From: Adineta ricciae
Lineage: Eukaryota; Rotifera; Eurotatoria; Adinetida; Adinetidae
NCBI GenBank assembly: GCA_905250025.1
Contig: CAJNOJ010000008.1
Location: 124,001-188,000, forward strand
Direction: 5' to 3'
DNA length: 64,000 bases
The position numbers were made by a program, and so were the translations under genes. The notes below the pieces were generated by a model. That model did not search any database. It saw only the letters and a program-made list of their open reading frames with translations, and was not told the DNA's origin. Shown here piece after piece: positions 15,581-28,681 of this stretch. Every line of letters starts with the position of its first letter. Position 1 is the stretch's first letter.

Positions 15581-17264
15581 TCTCCATACATTTTCTCCTT
15601 CTCTACGTATAGATATATCTTCCTTTTCCCTTTTCTTCCCTTATTTACTAAGTGAGTGTTACAGAAGCAAGGCATCAAATTAGTCTTACTGAGGATACCA
15701 AAAATAAGGCGAAACAGTAGTTTTCTACTCCTGTGTATATTGACATCCTGTTTATGCGCTGAAAAAACATCGAAGAGAAATAGAAGTTCGACATTTTTTG
15801 CTTTGCCTTGTTGATATTGATGGGTCTCGTCCTATCACACATATCCGATCGTTATTCTTGTATTTGTTAACGATATACTAAAGAAGAAAAACGATTAAAC
15901 TCATGCTTATCTGACGCTTCTCATTAATAATCTTTCCTGTCAGTTATCAAATTGGTTCGACCATTAAGACAGACTTCTCAGCAACATTTGTTCTACACGA
16001 ATCAAATCCATTCGAAATTCACGAATCTCACAAAATTTCTTTTCTCGAAAGAAAATAATTAGAGTGTTTATATTGCAGACGGAAATTCCTATTATTTGTT
16101 ATCATAAGCAGGATATGATACTCTTGATTTTATATAGATTCGGTAATACACTGCAATCTAGGTCAAATTTTTTTCAATAGACTATTGAAATCCAATTTCA
16201 TTTGTTTATTTCGAAGAGCCACTTTCGGTTGTACAAGATGACATGTTTTGACATAGACCTTTCTCGCGTATCCGTAAATTGACGAGTTGCAGAAGAGATG
16301 GTCAATTATTTATTACAGATGATATTCATCATCAAACAGATCTAAACACGATAGATGTCAATTTTCAAGAAATAATTATTGTATGCAACTTTTTGTTGAC
16401 TACTACTTTGATGTTGTTCTTGTCAATTCAGCATGGAGACACGATAAGTAAAACGAAGAGAGTTTTCCACATTTGTGATTGTATATCTGTAGCTATAGCC
16501 GATGACAATGACGTCATCAAAGATCGAAGTTCGAGAACTACTTATTTATCCAATAAAGTCTGGTGCTGATAATATCAGTTAATAAAGCCTATACAACGTG
16601 CTGTGGTCTCTCCCTTCCATATAATCCACTATTATCCGATCGGTAAGGGTAATCTATTCAAAGCTCAACAGTAAACATCAATTCTAATTTGGATCTAGAG
16701 GATGGATGGTCGTCAAAGATGCATGATAAAGAGATCATTGAGATGAAGTATAACGAATGCTTCTTTAGTGATCTCGGTGTGGAAGTTCGAAAACATCTTG
16801 AGGGTATGCGGGATCCAAAACAGGAACTATGGAAACCATTCTACACGCTGATGTATGCCACAACTGCATGGAGTTAAAGCTCAATTTGGAATTTATCTTG
16901 TACCGAGTGAAAATGGAATCACCCGTGTTGAAATCATATGAAAAGATAAAACCTTCTAGTCAATTGTTCTTTCACAAACATTCACCGAGTAAACTGTTCA
17001 TCAGGAAAGAAAGTTTCACTTATTATAGCATTTTATTTCAATATATGTTTTCATCTTAGAATTAGAAGAACTACACAATTTTCTATATGATATAATTGAA
17101 TAGAGAACATACATCTTTGACGGTTACATAGAGACAAATCAATTATTGTAGCTTGAACACCCCGTACACAATAAACAACGAAGAGAAAAGAAACAAAACT
17201 AAGTGAGAAAAAATGTACAAGAATTTGTTTTTGAATGAATGCGGACGCGTTTATTGTTTTCTTA
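15581..17264. other. Non-coding region with one possible coding relic
   Basis: About 1.7 kb between the 5' end of the repeat protein and the 3' end of H2A.Z. Open frames at 16279-16569 and 16689-16877 (plus strand) have no motif I know. The second has protein-like composition (VRKHLEGMRDPKQELWK) and is followed at once by stops, so it may be an eroded exon. Confidence 0.4.
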
Positions 17265-17902
17265 TTATGCGGCACCTTTGGCAGCTGGTTGAGGTAAACT
17301 TCCTTGAACTGGTGTCTTCTTGCCAATAAGAGACTAGAAACAACAGAAAGTGTCCATTTGTCGATCATCGTTCTGAAAAAACAAACCTTATGGATGTGTG
17401 GAATGACACCACCACCAGCAATGGTTGCTTTAATCAATGTATCCAATTCTTCGTCACCACGAATGGCCAATTGTAAATGACGTGGGTTAATACGTTTTAC
17501 TTTGAGATCCTTTGATGCATTACCTAGATTAGATTTAGAATTGCTGTATAAGTACGATTCAAATCGCTGGAAAGTTTCCTACCAGCAAGTTCGAGAACTT
17601 CAGCAGTTAAATATTCGAGAATAGCAGCAGTGTAGACAGCAGCGGTTGCACCAACACGACCATGCGATGTCGTACGTGACTTTAAATGACGATGAATACG
17701 ACCTGATGGATGGAAAGTTTAATTCGAAGAAATCCAAGGCATTCTTATCACTTACCAACAGGAAATTGAAGACCAGCACGAGCACTTCGTGAAATAGCTT
17801 TGGCCTTTGTTTTCCCATGATCTTTACCTGAATAAAAGCCGTCAGATTTTACAAAGGACATACAAAGAATCTGTCAAACGTACCAGCTTTACCACCAGGC
17901 AT
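17265..17902 (-). CDS. H2A.Z: Histone H2A.Z with extended, altered C-terminal tail
   Basis: Five exons (17902-17884, 17827-17756, 17702-17583, 17523-17387, 17333-17265), introns 47-59 bp, 138 residues. H2A.Z replaces H2A in nucleosomes near promoters and acts in transcription and genome stability. H2A.Z hallmarks are visible: N-terminus [41 protein letters not shown] and the acidic-patch region [18 protein letters not shown], then VIPHIHKSLIGKK. Canonical H2A.Z stops shortly after SLIGKK with GQQKT plus one residue. Here the tail is [16 protein letters not shown], about ten residues longer. It carries no SQ[ED] phosphorylation motif, so it is not H2A.X. The gene has introns and stands alone rather than in a replication-dependent histone cluster, as usual for this variant. 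Confidence 0.95.
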
Positions 17903-18493
17903 TGTAACGAATGAATTGAGTTAATTGGAAAATCTACAAATATATGAGAAATATTTAAATGCTGAAGAAAAAGCCGATCGACTACATTTCTCAAAATTTC
18001 GCTCGAAAATGATCATGAACGTGCGCATAGCTATCATTAGGCCAGCAAACAAAGAACATACATCACACAAAGACAATGACAGTCCGATTCTGTTCTCTTT
18101 CTCACTATTGCCAAGCAGCAAGTTGGCCGAAATAGGTCCAGACTTCTCTCTTTCCTCTCCTTAGAATACAGAGAAGAGAAGAAAAGGAAAGAGAAAAATA
18201 CGAACGCACGCGTCTGTGGTCATCATGTAATGAATAATACACGACCGCGCCTTTCTTCTTTGCGTTCCTTCTCGGTCAAAGTCTATGAAACAAGAAGAGG
18301 AAAAAAGGAAATGTATGGCAACAACTGATGTGAGCGCAATATTCAATAGGATTTTAGATTTCTGTTGAATATGAATTAAGAGAGATTACGTATCGAAGCA
18401 TATTCGCATAAGAATAAAAGAAAAGAGAAAAAAAATATGAAAAATTTTCAACGAAATTTATTAGTTAAACAAAAAAAGAACGAAAATTTACAA
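17903..18493. other. Spacer between H2A.Z 5' end and RNF113 3' end
   Basis: About 590 bp holding the H2A.Z upstream region. No gene was recognised in it. Confidence 0.5.
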
Positions 18494-19856
<1,363 letters not shown>

Positions 19857-20406
19857 GATCTGAAATGAAAAGATGTTAGTGTGAGTCATAGATCGATGAC
19901 ATTTAAATGTTGTGAAAAACAAACACATTTGAATAGTGTTTTATTGTTACTTCCAAAGTTCAAGGTTGTAACGACGTAAATATGAAAACAAATGGGAATG
20001 GATTGTTGTGAATATTTATTTATAAGAGGAGTAATTGAATTGTGGAAAAAGAAAGAGAGAGTGTGTGCTGATGAGCTCATTACAGAGTAAAAGAAAAAAA
20101 AATGGACGAGATGTATTGAGTGTTGCTAGATCTGAAGATAAGGAACAAGAAGAAGCCAAAACGTACACAAATAAAGTACATTCTAAAAATAGTGGTAATA
20201 AGTAAGAGTGAGAATCATTCGTGTGTGCACATCTATCTGACATTTGTTCTCGGAAGATGATTGAAATGAACAAACCTGAGAAGAAAGTGAAGCTGAACAA
20301 GAAAAACACGTGCATTGAAGAGATTATTGCATAGAATATATATCTATCTAACAAAGTAAACCATTGCCGAGAACAAATGTGATGAAGAAGAACGACCAGA
20401 CAGCAT
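19857..20406. other. Spacer between RNF113 5' end and septin 3' end
   Basis: About 550 bp of non-coding sequence. The ORFs within it are not protein-like. No RNA gene was recognised. Confidence 0.5.
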
Positions 20407-21883
20407 CTATTTCTTCTTTGTGCCTTTCTTCATCGTTTCCATGTTAGCACGTTTGCGTTGTTCGAACAAGTTGACCTCTTGTTCGAGTATACGCCATTTT
20501 TCATCACATTTATCCTTCTGATCTTTGTATTGTTTCTTGATGTTCGTCAATTGTTCGTTGATCTAATGGAAAAATCACACACAAATCCAGATGAGCCACG
20601 AACAAACCAGCCGAGAGTTTACCTGTTTTTCCGTTTCTTTCAGTTCCGCTTCTTTATCTTTCACTTTTTGAATAAACGCTTCTTTCAACTGTTGTTCACG
20701 TTGCTCAAGCTCTTGACGAAGTTCATTCCGTTTCATGTCCAACGTATCGCTAATCGACATTTGTTTTCCGTCGATATTATCAGCCAGACCAAGTTCTGTA
20801 AGACGATTACGTCGGAACATTTCATAATGTTTCGAATGTGTTGTTTCGATTAAATCCAACATATTCTTTTCAATAAGACTATCGCGTAGTTTTTTAAAAT
20901 CACAATGATTTTCATTCTCAACTAGAAACGATACGAGCATGAGAAAACGAACACATTCATTGTCGAACACCGTCTTACCTTGAACAACACCCCACGGATA
21001 TTGTCGAGCGCGCACGTATTGATTTCCAACTTTGACTGTTTCATTGCTACCAACAACCGCCAATGGAAGAAGATTCTAAACAAAAGTTGCGAAATTTTCA
21101 AAGCAATAACTAAACTTACATTGGCTTTAAGATTGTCTTCTGCTAAAGTTTCGTCATCAGTTGGAAAACGATAGATTTTCACAGCGGCTGTATTCAGCTC
21201 ATTGAGAATATTTTGCTTAAAGCGTTGTAACTCATTCTTTGATATCGTATCCGATTTTGCGATGATCGGAATGATGTTCACTTTACTATCTAAATGTTTC
21301 ATTGTCACTAAATCCAGCGCTTTCAATGAATGGCCTGTTGGATTGATAAAGTATAAACAAACATGAATGCGTGTATCATGATAGTTCGATAAATTCCGTT
21401 TGATTTTCAATTCTTCATCGAGATACAACTGAAATTGTGCGTCGATGAAATCTCCGATGACTTTGAATGAGTCATCTTTGTTAATTTGATCACCAAAACC
21501 AGCTGTTTCGACAACAGTTAACTTTAACCGTATCTCACGTTCGAATAGATCGTAAGTATTTTTACGTAGAAATACTCGAGGAATATCATGTGTTGATGGC
21601 GTCGAATCCAAGCGTGTGTTAAATAAACTATCGAGTAAGGACGACTTTCCACAAGCTGTTTCACCAACACAAAGGATATTAAATACAAAACCATCCGATA
21701 TGGCTTTAGCCATGATTTGATTTGGTAAATTGTTGATGCCACATTCTTCTTTTAATTCGAATGTTCGAATTGATGGTGCCTAGAAGCGAAAGGTAAAGAT
21801 AGAAAGGGCAGAACTCGGAAAGTTTTTTGATATACCGGAGGTTTTAACGCCGAAGGATCAGTCGAACGTGGTATGTCTTTCAT
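20407..21883 (-). CDS. Septin, SEPT6 group
   Basis: Five exons (21883-21836, 21779-21120, 21075-20979, 20921-20623, 20562-20407) encode 419 residues. Septins are GTP-binding cytoskeletal proteins that form hetero-oligomeric filaments at the cell cortex and cleavage furrow. The N-terminus is [16 protein letters not shown]. The P-loop is [10 protein letters not shown] where SEPT6 has GETGLGKSTL, so the canonical Thr after GKS is Ser. Switch II reads [15 protein letters not shown] in place of DTPGFGD; SEPT6-group proteins also deviate there. G4 is AKSD instead of AKAD. The septin unique element follows ([19 protein letters not shown]). The C-terminal 100 residues form a coiled coil ([13 protein letters not shown]). 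SEPT6-group septins are generally regarded as hydrolysis-deficient, and these substitutions agree. It reads away from the innexin gene across a shared 584-bp upstream region. Confidence 0.92.
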
Positions 21884-22467
21884 TGTGCTTTGTATCTATG
21901 TGAGAATCTTCACACGATGAACAAGGAGATGAGTGATCGACGATGAATCCATTGGCATTTCGCAAGATACATCTGAATGAGCCAATGAGAAATCAGCGAA
22001 TGCGCTCTCTCTTTGTATCTATTGTGATTGCTGCTCGACAGTATACGACACCTATCGGTTTTGACTTTCAACCCTAGAAGGTTGCACTAATCCTTCAACG
22101 CCTTGAATATATTTTGAAATACCAACACAACAACAACAACAACAACCATGAATTTTCTTTAGAGGCTTTTTTTGTATCGATTTGACGTTTTTATTCTAAT
22201 TCTGTTATACGACGCTGTAAATACTGTTACAGAGAACTTTCACTCGACGATAAATTTGAAAAGAAAGTTATTGTAAATTGATAATGCAGAACGTTAAATT
22301 TATCTGGCTCTTTTTCTCTATTGACATTACATGTCGCCTTCATTCTTATCCTTGAAATAGGTATCTGCATTCGCGTACTCTTTTCCTATTTCAAATAGAG
22401 AAAGAGAAGAATCGAAAGAAACACGAAAGCTAACCGCATCGTGTCTCCGCCGTAATCGACAACAAAA
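21884..22467. other. Divergent upstream region, septin / innexin
   Basis: 584 bp between two divergent start codons. Contains a short (CAA)n tract near 22128-22147 and a purine-rich stretch just before the innexin ATG. No other feature was recognised. Confidence 0.5.
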
Positions 22468-23673
22468 ATGGAAGCATTTATTAAAGAATTATGGAAATGG
22501 CCGTGGGCTCTTCGTCTTCGAACACCGAATAATGATGATGAACATGTCGATAGACTCAATCATCGAATAACAGTTGGCATCATACTCTGTTGCGTTCTAG
22601 TTACAACAACAAGTTCGTTCGTATTTAGTCGAATGTCATGTTGGGTACCTGCTGAACTTCGGCGTGATACTTATGGAAAATATATAGAAGACTATTGCTG
22701 GATAAGTAACACATATTACATTCATTCGAATGTTACACCGCCTCATTCAACCGATGATAGGCGAGCTTCACAAATAAGTAATGTCAATATTACCTTTTAA
22801 ATTGACTGAAGTACACAATGCATTTTTTCGTTTCCTATAGGTTATTATCAATGGGTACCTATCATTTTACTATTGTTGGCATTGGGTTTTTATGCTCCGC
22901 GATTGTTTTGGCGTTCGTTCAATGCTCATTGTGGTATTGATATCCAAAACTTAATCAACAAAAGCCAAATAGCCTCCAAAGACTCGACGAAAGCGGCAAC
23001 GAGACTACTCGATTACTATTGTCATACGTTTAAATCACAACGTGCACAACTTTCGATTAATCTTACCGCCTATACTCGCCGTAATAAACATCGAGGAAAT
23101 TATCTCAATTCTCTCTATGTTCTCACTCGTCTGATGTACCTTATTAATTCGATACTTCAATTAATTCTACTCAATCTTTTACTTGGTCATCGCGGTAATG
23201 CGTGGTTTCTCGATATTGACATCATGAAATCGATCTTACGTTATGGTAATCCATTACTTGATTCACCGTATTTTCCTCGTGTGACACTCTGCGATGTACC
23301 GATACGTGAAATAGCCGAAATTCATCGATATACCGTTCAATGTGCATTGCCCGTGAATATCCTGAATGAAAAAATCTTTCTCGCACTGTCGTTCTGGTTT
23401 AGTTATGTTATTCTTCATAATATCGTGAGTTTTGTTATCTTGATCTCTCAACAATTCCGTCGTCGACAAATTCAATTTATCAGACATTTAATCGAACTAT
23501 CGCGAGAAACGAAATCAACTGAGATGGAACGTTATGTGTTCAACTTTCTAACCTACGATGGAATCTTCCTACTTCGACTCATCAGTCATAATTCCAGCGA
23601 ATTGCAAGCAATGAAAATTCTACAAATGATCGTCGATGACTATAGAAAATTTGAAAAACATGCAAACGAATGA
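22468..23673 (+). CDS. Innexin gap-junction channel protein
   Basis: Two exons (22468-22777, 22841-23673) encode 380 residues. Innexins are four-pass membrane proteins that form gap junctions and hemichannels in invertebrates. The signature YYQWVPIILLLLALGF occurs at the second membrane span and is restored exactly by splicing the 63-bp intron. TM1 is near residues 32-55 (ITVGIILCCVLVTTTSSF). The first extracellular loop has Cys residues at SCWVPAEL and DYCW. TM3 is around YLINSILQLILLNLLLG. The second loop contains FPRVTLCD and VQCALPVN, the expected paired cysteines, and TM4 is ALSFWFSYVILHNIVSF. The C-terminal tail keeps YDGIFLLRLI, matching the innexin DGxFxxR..S pattern. Length is typical. 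Identification is secure; which innexin paralogue is unknown. Confidence 0.95.
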
Positions 23674-24755
23674 GAGTCGAGCTGATTAATAGACATCCGT
23701 TTCTGTTCAGTATTTACAGTAAATGATAATAGAAGAGGCAAAATTTCCGGTAGCGACACATCTTTGAAGTATCGTGTCGAGACGTTAATTAACTGATCAT
23801 TTCGATACACAAAAGGATGTGAAAACGTCAATTGACACAAGATAATTCGTTCTCTTGTTTAGAATAATAATATTCCCAAACATTCGCAGAATCTAATATG
23901 CTATCCGATAGAAATTAATCTCCCGGATTTAATCTGTACATATAATTGACTCTCCATGGAATCTATAGGTGCTTTGTAATGATTCACTTGTGTTAATCAT
24001 CTTTATTCTATGGTATTACGACATTCATTTAACAGTTTTCACAATGAATGTCTAAGAGAGGAACGTATAAGAATCAGACTTTCCGATCACTGTCGAGCAA
24101 CATTTGTCTGACGGATTAGATTCGAGTAAATTGATCAATAGATGTCAAAAGAAGAAGAAGACAAATTGATTGTCAATGACAAACGAAGAATCTTTCCGAC
24201 ACAAGGTCCTGCATTTGTTTGACAAAGAGACGTTCTTCACCGAAAGAGAAAATTTTTCTAGATCATCAATGGAAATTTGCCTTGTTTTTAGAGAAACGAC
24301 ATTAGTGGTTATGTTAGTTGAATTTAATCATCAATCAAGACAAAAATCCAACAGCTTAACTTCTTTTTCCGTAAAGAAAAGACAAATGATTTATCATAGT
24401 TGCAATCACAAGAAGAAAAATGCATATTTTATGGTTTAAATTAGTTTTATTGGTAATTTTGTTTTCATGAGAAGAAGAAAAAGAAATCTGATGGTCAATT
24501 TTCTTTTTTCTTTCTTCCTTTCTATTCTCTTTCTTCTCTTCTCATTCTTGTCTGTTCATCACTTGTGCCTCTCTCCGTACACATATTGCACGGTTGGTTC
24601 CGCGCACACACATACACCCAAATACAGAAAAAAAGAGAGTATCACTCTTTCCAATCGAAAATCGCTTACATCATAGGTATATTAGGGATAATGATGACGG
24701 CAATTTGCAGTTCTTTTATATATTAAAGATTGTTTCAATCGAACACGACATACAC
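23674..24755. other. Spacer between innexin and neuroligin-like gene
   Basis: About 1.1 kb containing the innexin 3' flank and the neuroligin-like upstream region, with pyrimidine runs at about 24500-24560. No gene was recognised. Confidence 0.5.
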
Positions 24756-27700
24756 ATGTTCTATTCACTGATCGTTCTCATCTATTACTTGCACCACCTG
24801 TTGTTACTCGTATCAGCTTCACCCTTATTATTTACACTTAATGATGTCCGATATTCGTTATCTGATCGCGTGTTAACCATTCCGAAATTAGGTTCGATAC
24901 GTGGCATTCATATTGACTATGAAAATAACTATTCTCTCAAATATAATCTTATTAATACCGAAGCATTTCTTGGGATACAGTATGGTTTGTACCATGGACG
25001 ATTTGAACCTTCGAAAGAACGATTTAATATACATCCAAGTACAAAAGTCACCAAGCAGATCGAATTCGGTTCTGCATGTCCACAATATCTCTGGAAAAAC
25101 GCGAGCGAACTAAGTCGAATACGGCCAAAATATTTCGCTGAAGAATATTATCCAAAATTACTCAAATACATCTCCCGACAAAACGAAGGTCAATGTCTGT
25201 ACATGAATATATATCAACCACAAATCAAAAACTTGAAAGGTAAGAGAAAACACTTTCTCGCGATTGATCATTAATGGCAAGAGTTATTAAATATGATCGA
25301 TGGGCTCGCCGTCTCGATTTTCACATTGACCAGGCACGTTAATAGAGATGACATTGTTGACACGCGTTTGATCTTTTCTCTATGCATATTATGTGATACA
25401 ATTCCATTGTCATGACAGTTTTCATCTCGTATAGATTGATCATCCTAATCTTGTACACAATAGCGAAGATATTCAATCTATGTCTATTATTTTTCTTTTG
25501 TCATCTTAGAACGTCTTCCCGTGCTCTTGTTTGTTCATGGCGATGGGTATGACATGGGTACGGGTGCTGCCTTCGATGGAGCTATTTTGGCAAGTTATAC
25601 AAGAACAATTGTCGTTACGATCAACTATCGTCTTGGGCCATTCGGTAAGAGAGAGAGAGAAACATGACTTATCATTGAGATGGGGAAAGGATGTCGACTT
25701 GATCAAGGTTCGATCGTTCGTGTTGCGAATGGCATTTCCGTTCATTCGATGTAGACTGGTCTCATTTCAGCGGGAGGCAATTATTGTTGATTAACTCACA
25801 TTTGTCGTTCATCAGGCAAACAATGTCTAGTAGAGTTTGTCTCTGTCTCCTTTTCCCTCCGTCTATTAAAAATGATTATTCTACTGGATGAATGAACCCA
25901 TCAGTGACATCGTCATTAATCTCATGTAAATGAGACAAGATGAAATTGAGAGAAGCTCTTCGAACTTATCTATTTATTTTTCTTAGTAAAATTCAATGAA
26001 GACTTTCAATTAAAATACGAAGGCGTTGTTTTTCCTCTTTTGATGATGTAACTTCAGATGTACCTCATCAGAATTTGTTCTATAACCGGATGGATAGCAA
26101 TGTTTGGATAGAATCAGAAGAGATTAATGAAAAAGGATAATCAAACCATCAAGATTCATCAATCAAACATTGTTATTCTTGACGAAGGAAAGACAAATCA
26201 ATATTTGTGTACAATAACAGCAGACTTTTGTTCGATTCTCTAGTGTGATTTCGATACTATCTTCTGTAGCATGCAATCTCTATGTCCAATGACGAATTCG
26301 ATGTCATTGTTCGGTTAGACTTGCTAAGTAGACGCGAAGAATGTTTACATACCCTCAATCAGTAGTTGTCTGATGTTCATCTGTTAATTTCTGCTCGCAA
26401 TGATTCGCACTTTTGAACAGAACAAAAGAGGAAGAAAACGGGACCACCCCTTGATTTAGTAAACACGCCGAAAATTTGATCTCTTAAATGTCAGATATAT
26501 GATTAAAGTTCATTAGTCAAGTATTTTCGAAGTGTTGTTTGTGTCAATAGGCTTTCTCTACGTGTCACGTGAACACAAAGGTGATTACGCATTACAAGAT
26601 ATTTATACAGCGTTACATTGGTTGAAGAATTACGTGACTAATTTTAACGGAGATCCTGATCGAATTACTCTATATGGAACAGGAACCGGAGCTGTCTTAG
26701 CCAGTCTTGTTGTTATGCTTGAAACTGTCAATGGTTTGTAATTTGATTTGGAAAATAACATACGAAAGTTATCTATCTGTGTAGGTGGTACAGGAACAGT
26801 CAAACGACGAAAATCTCTTGTTCATCGTTTAATTTTAAATGACCAAACCTTTCTCTCTCCGCACATGACTTCGACATTGCAGGAAATCTCTTCGTATCAA
26901 ACGAATCTTCTTTCGCAGCTATCATGTTCGACAACGCAGTGTCTTCGAAATCAAACTTTAATCACTACAAACGATTTACTTCAATTGAATTCCTATGGAG
27001 ATTTCAATTATATTTGCCCGTTAGAGAATCCATTTCCATTCTATTATTCACCCATAGTCAACAATGACTATACAAATCCTTTACGTTCGAGATTCTTTCA
27101 ACAATCTCAAACGTTACTACCTGAAAATCTTCGAATTTTATTAACCACAAGTCAGTCGACATTACCATTGAAGCTGGAGAAGAAATCTTCAGATATAAAC
27201 AATACCATCGAATATTTATTGAATTACGCTTATACAAAATGGAATCGAACAACGAAACAATTCGATTTCGATGAACAGTTATTACATTATCATCAGCAAA
27301 TTATCGCTCCATTACTTCAATATGCAAACTATCTTTCCGATCAAACCCGAATCCATGTTTTAGAGCAACATTCAAGGAAATATCATTCCGAACTGCCGCT
27401 AACATTCGGATACGTTCTTGCGCCATCGATGAGTGTCTATAATGATACATATCTGACGGCAAATGAAAATGATCGTATAGAGAGTATGCGTATGATGGAT
27501 CTATTTGCTAATTTGATACATAATGGGTAAGTCAATCAGATTTGTTTTGATAAAACACAAATGTTCTTTTTCTTTGCTAATCGATAGTGATATCAGTCGA
27601 AGATCAGCATATGGAAGAGAATTCAAAGAAGAACAACACGACGAATGGCATCCACTTTTTCCGGATTTAAATTTTCTTCTGTTGAAAGGTGAGTCGGCGT

Positions 27701-28505
27701 TGTTAGACACGAGTGACGACCTTCGCATACAATTATGAATCCTGAAAACAGAAACTTGCGTGATACTTTGAGATGCTTTTCGAGAGCTTTTCAAAATTCA
27801 TCAATCTTTTGTCACGAGAGTTTTTCGTTAAAAATAGACAGATTCTAATTAAAATAGATGATCAAAGCTGACAACTAATTATCATCTACATCGCCTCTTG
27901 GATATTTAGACGGAAAACTAGCTCAACAGTCTGGCTACTATGCTCAGGTTCATTATCTTTTCAATAATCTAATTCCAAATATTTCCAAACGTCCACCGCA
28001 TTTCGATCTTATCAACACCTGGATTTCATTGTATAAAATATCGCATCAACACAATCTGTCTACGCAGCATTCGCCAACCATTCAAACTTCATTTCTGTCT
28101 CGCTCTATCTATTCAGAAACCAAGCATCCAAAGTTTGTCTTTGTTATTACTTTCTGCGTGTTTCTTCTGCTGTTGATCAACTTCATTCTTTGTACTACTT
28201 TGACCAAACGTGGACGATGTCTTCGAAAACGTGAATATAACTGTCTCAATGGACATGCACAATTAAATATTGAAAAACCGCAGCAACAACTACATGGTGG
28301 TTCATCCCCATCAAGTACAAATAGTAACGGAACACTGATTCAACAATTAGTTGTTAATACGAATTGCACGACGACAACGAATAGTAGTCTCAGTAGTACA
28401 CCACCTGTGGATATTTTACATCCAATTAATGTAATGAAGAAGAATGGTATATTACGCAGTTCAACGAAGTATAAACCACCGATGTTATCCGAAGCGATTG
28501 TATAG
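24756..28505 (+). CDS. Neuroligin-like cholinesterase-fold adhesion protein
   Basis: Six exons (24756-25239, 25510-25644, 26551-26733, 26785-27526, 27588-27688, 27910-28505) encode 746 residues. The N-terminus is a signal peptide (LIVLIYYLHHLLLLVSA). The carboxylesterase-fold ectodomain shows AFLGIQYG, CLYMNIYQP, VLLFVHGDGYDMGTG, TINYRLGPFGFL, GDYALQDIYTALHW and DPDRITLYGTGTGA. The nucleophile elbow is GTGTG, so the catalytic Ser of GxSxG is Thr, as expected for a non-enzymatic adhesion member rather than an esterase. HSELPLTFGYVLAP and EWHPLFPD are late-domain landmarks. A single transmembrane span (FVFVITFCVFLLLLINFIL) sits near residue 600, followed by a cytoplasmic tail rich in Ser/Thr/Asn. 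This is neuroligin topology; neuroligins bind neurexins at synapses. The tail does not show an obvious PDZ ligand. Poly(A) signal AATAAA at 28538. Confidence 0.88.
25645..26550 (+). other. 906-bp intron in the neuroligin-like gene
   Basis: Lies between RLGPF and GFLYVS; the join is certain because it restores the conserved NYRLGPFGFL motif. It is unusually long for this window. I see no exon or repeat inside, though several AT-rich stretches occur. Confidence 0.8.
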
Positions 28506-28681
28506 TATTTCTTGTTCGTTCGCTTTTTTATTTCTTTAATAAATAACTTGTTTGGAATAATGAAAATAGAACCAAGTGCAGTGTCTTTAACAAAAATAAT
28601 TAACAGATAGACAAACTAATATATAAATACGCAAGAAAAGAAGTAAAGCATTCGTCAACAACAAAAGACTCCGGTTATCTG

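Noticed and set aside
22128..22147. CRISPR-like or array repeat
   Set aside because: Simple (CAA)n microsatellite with no spacers.
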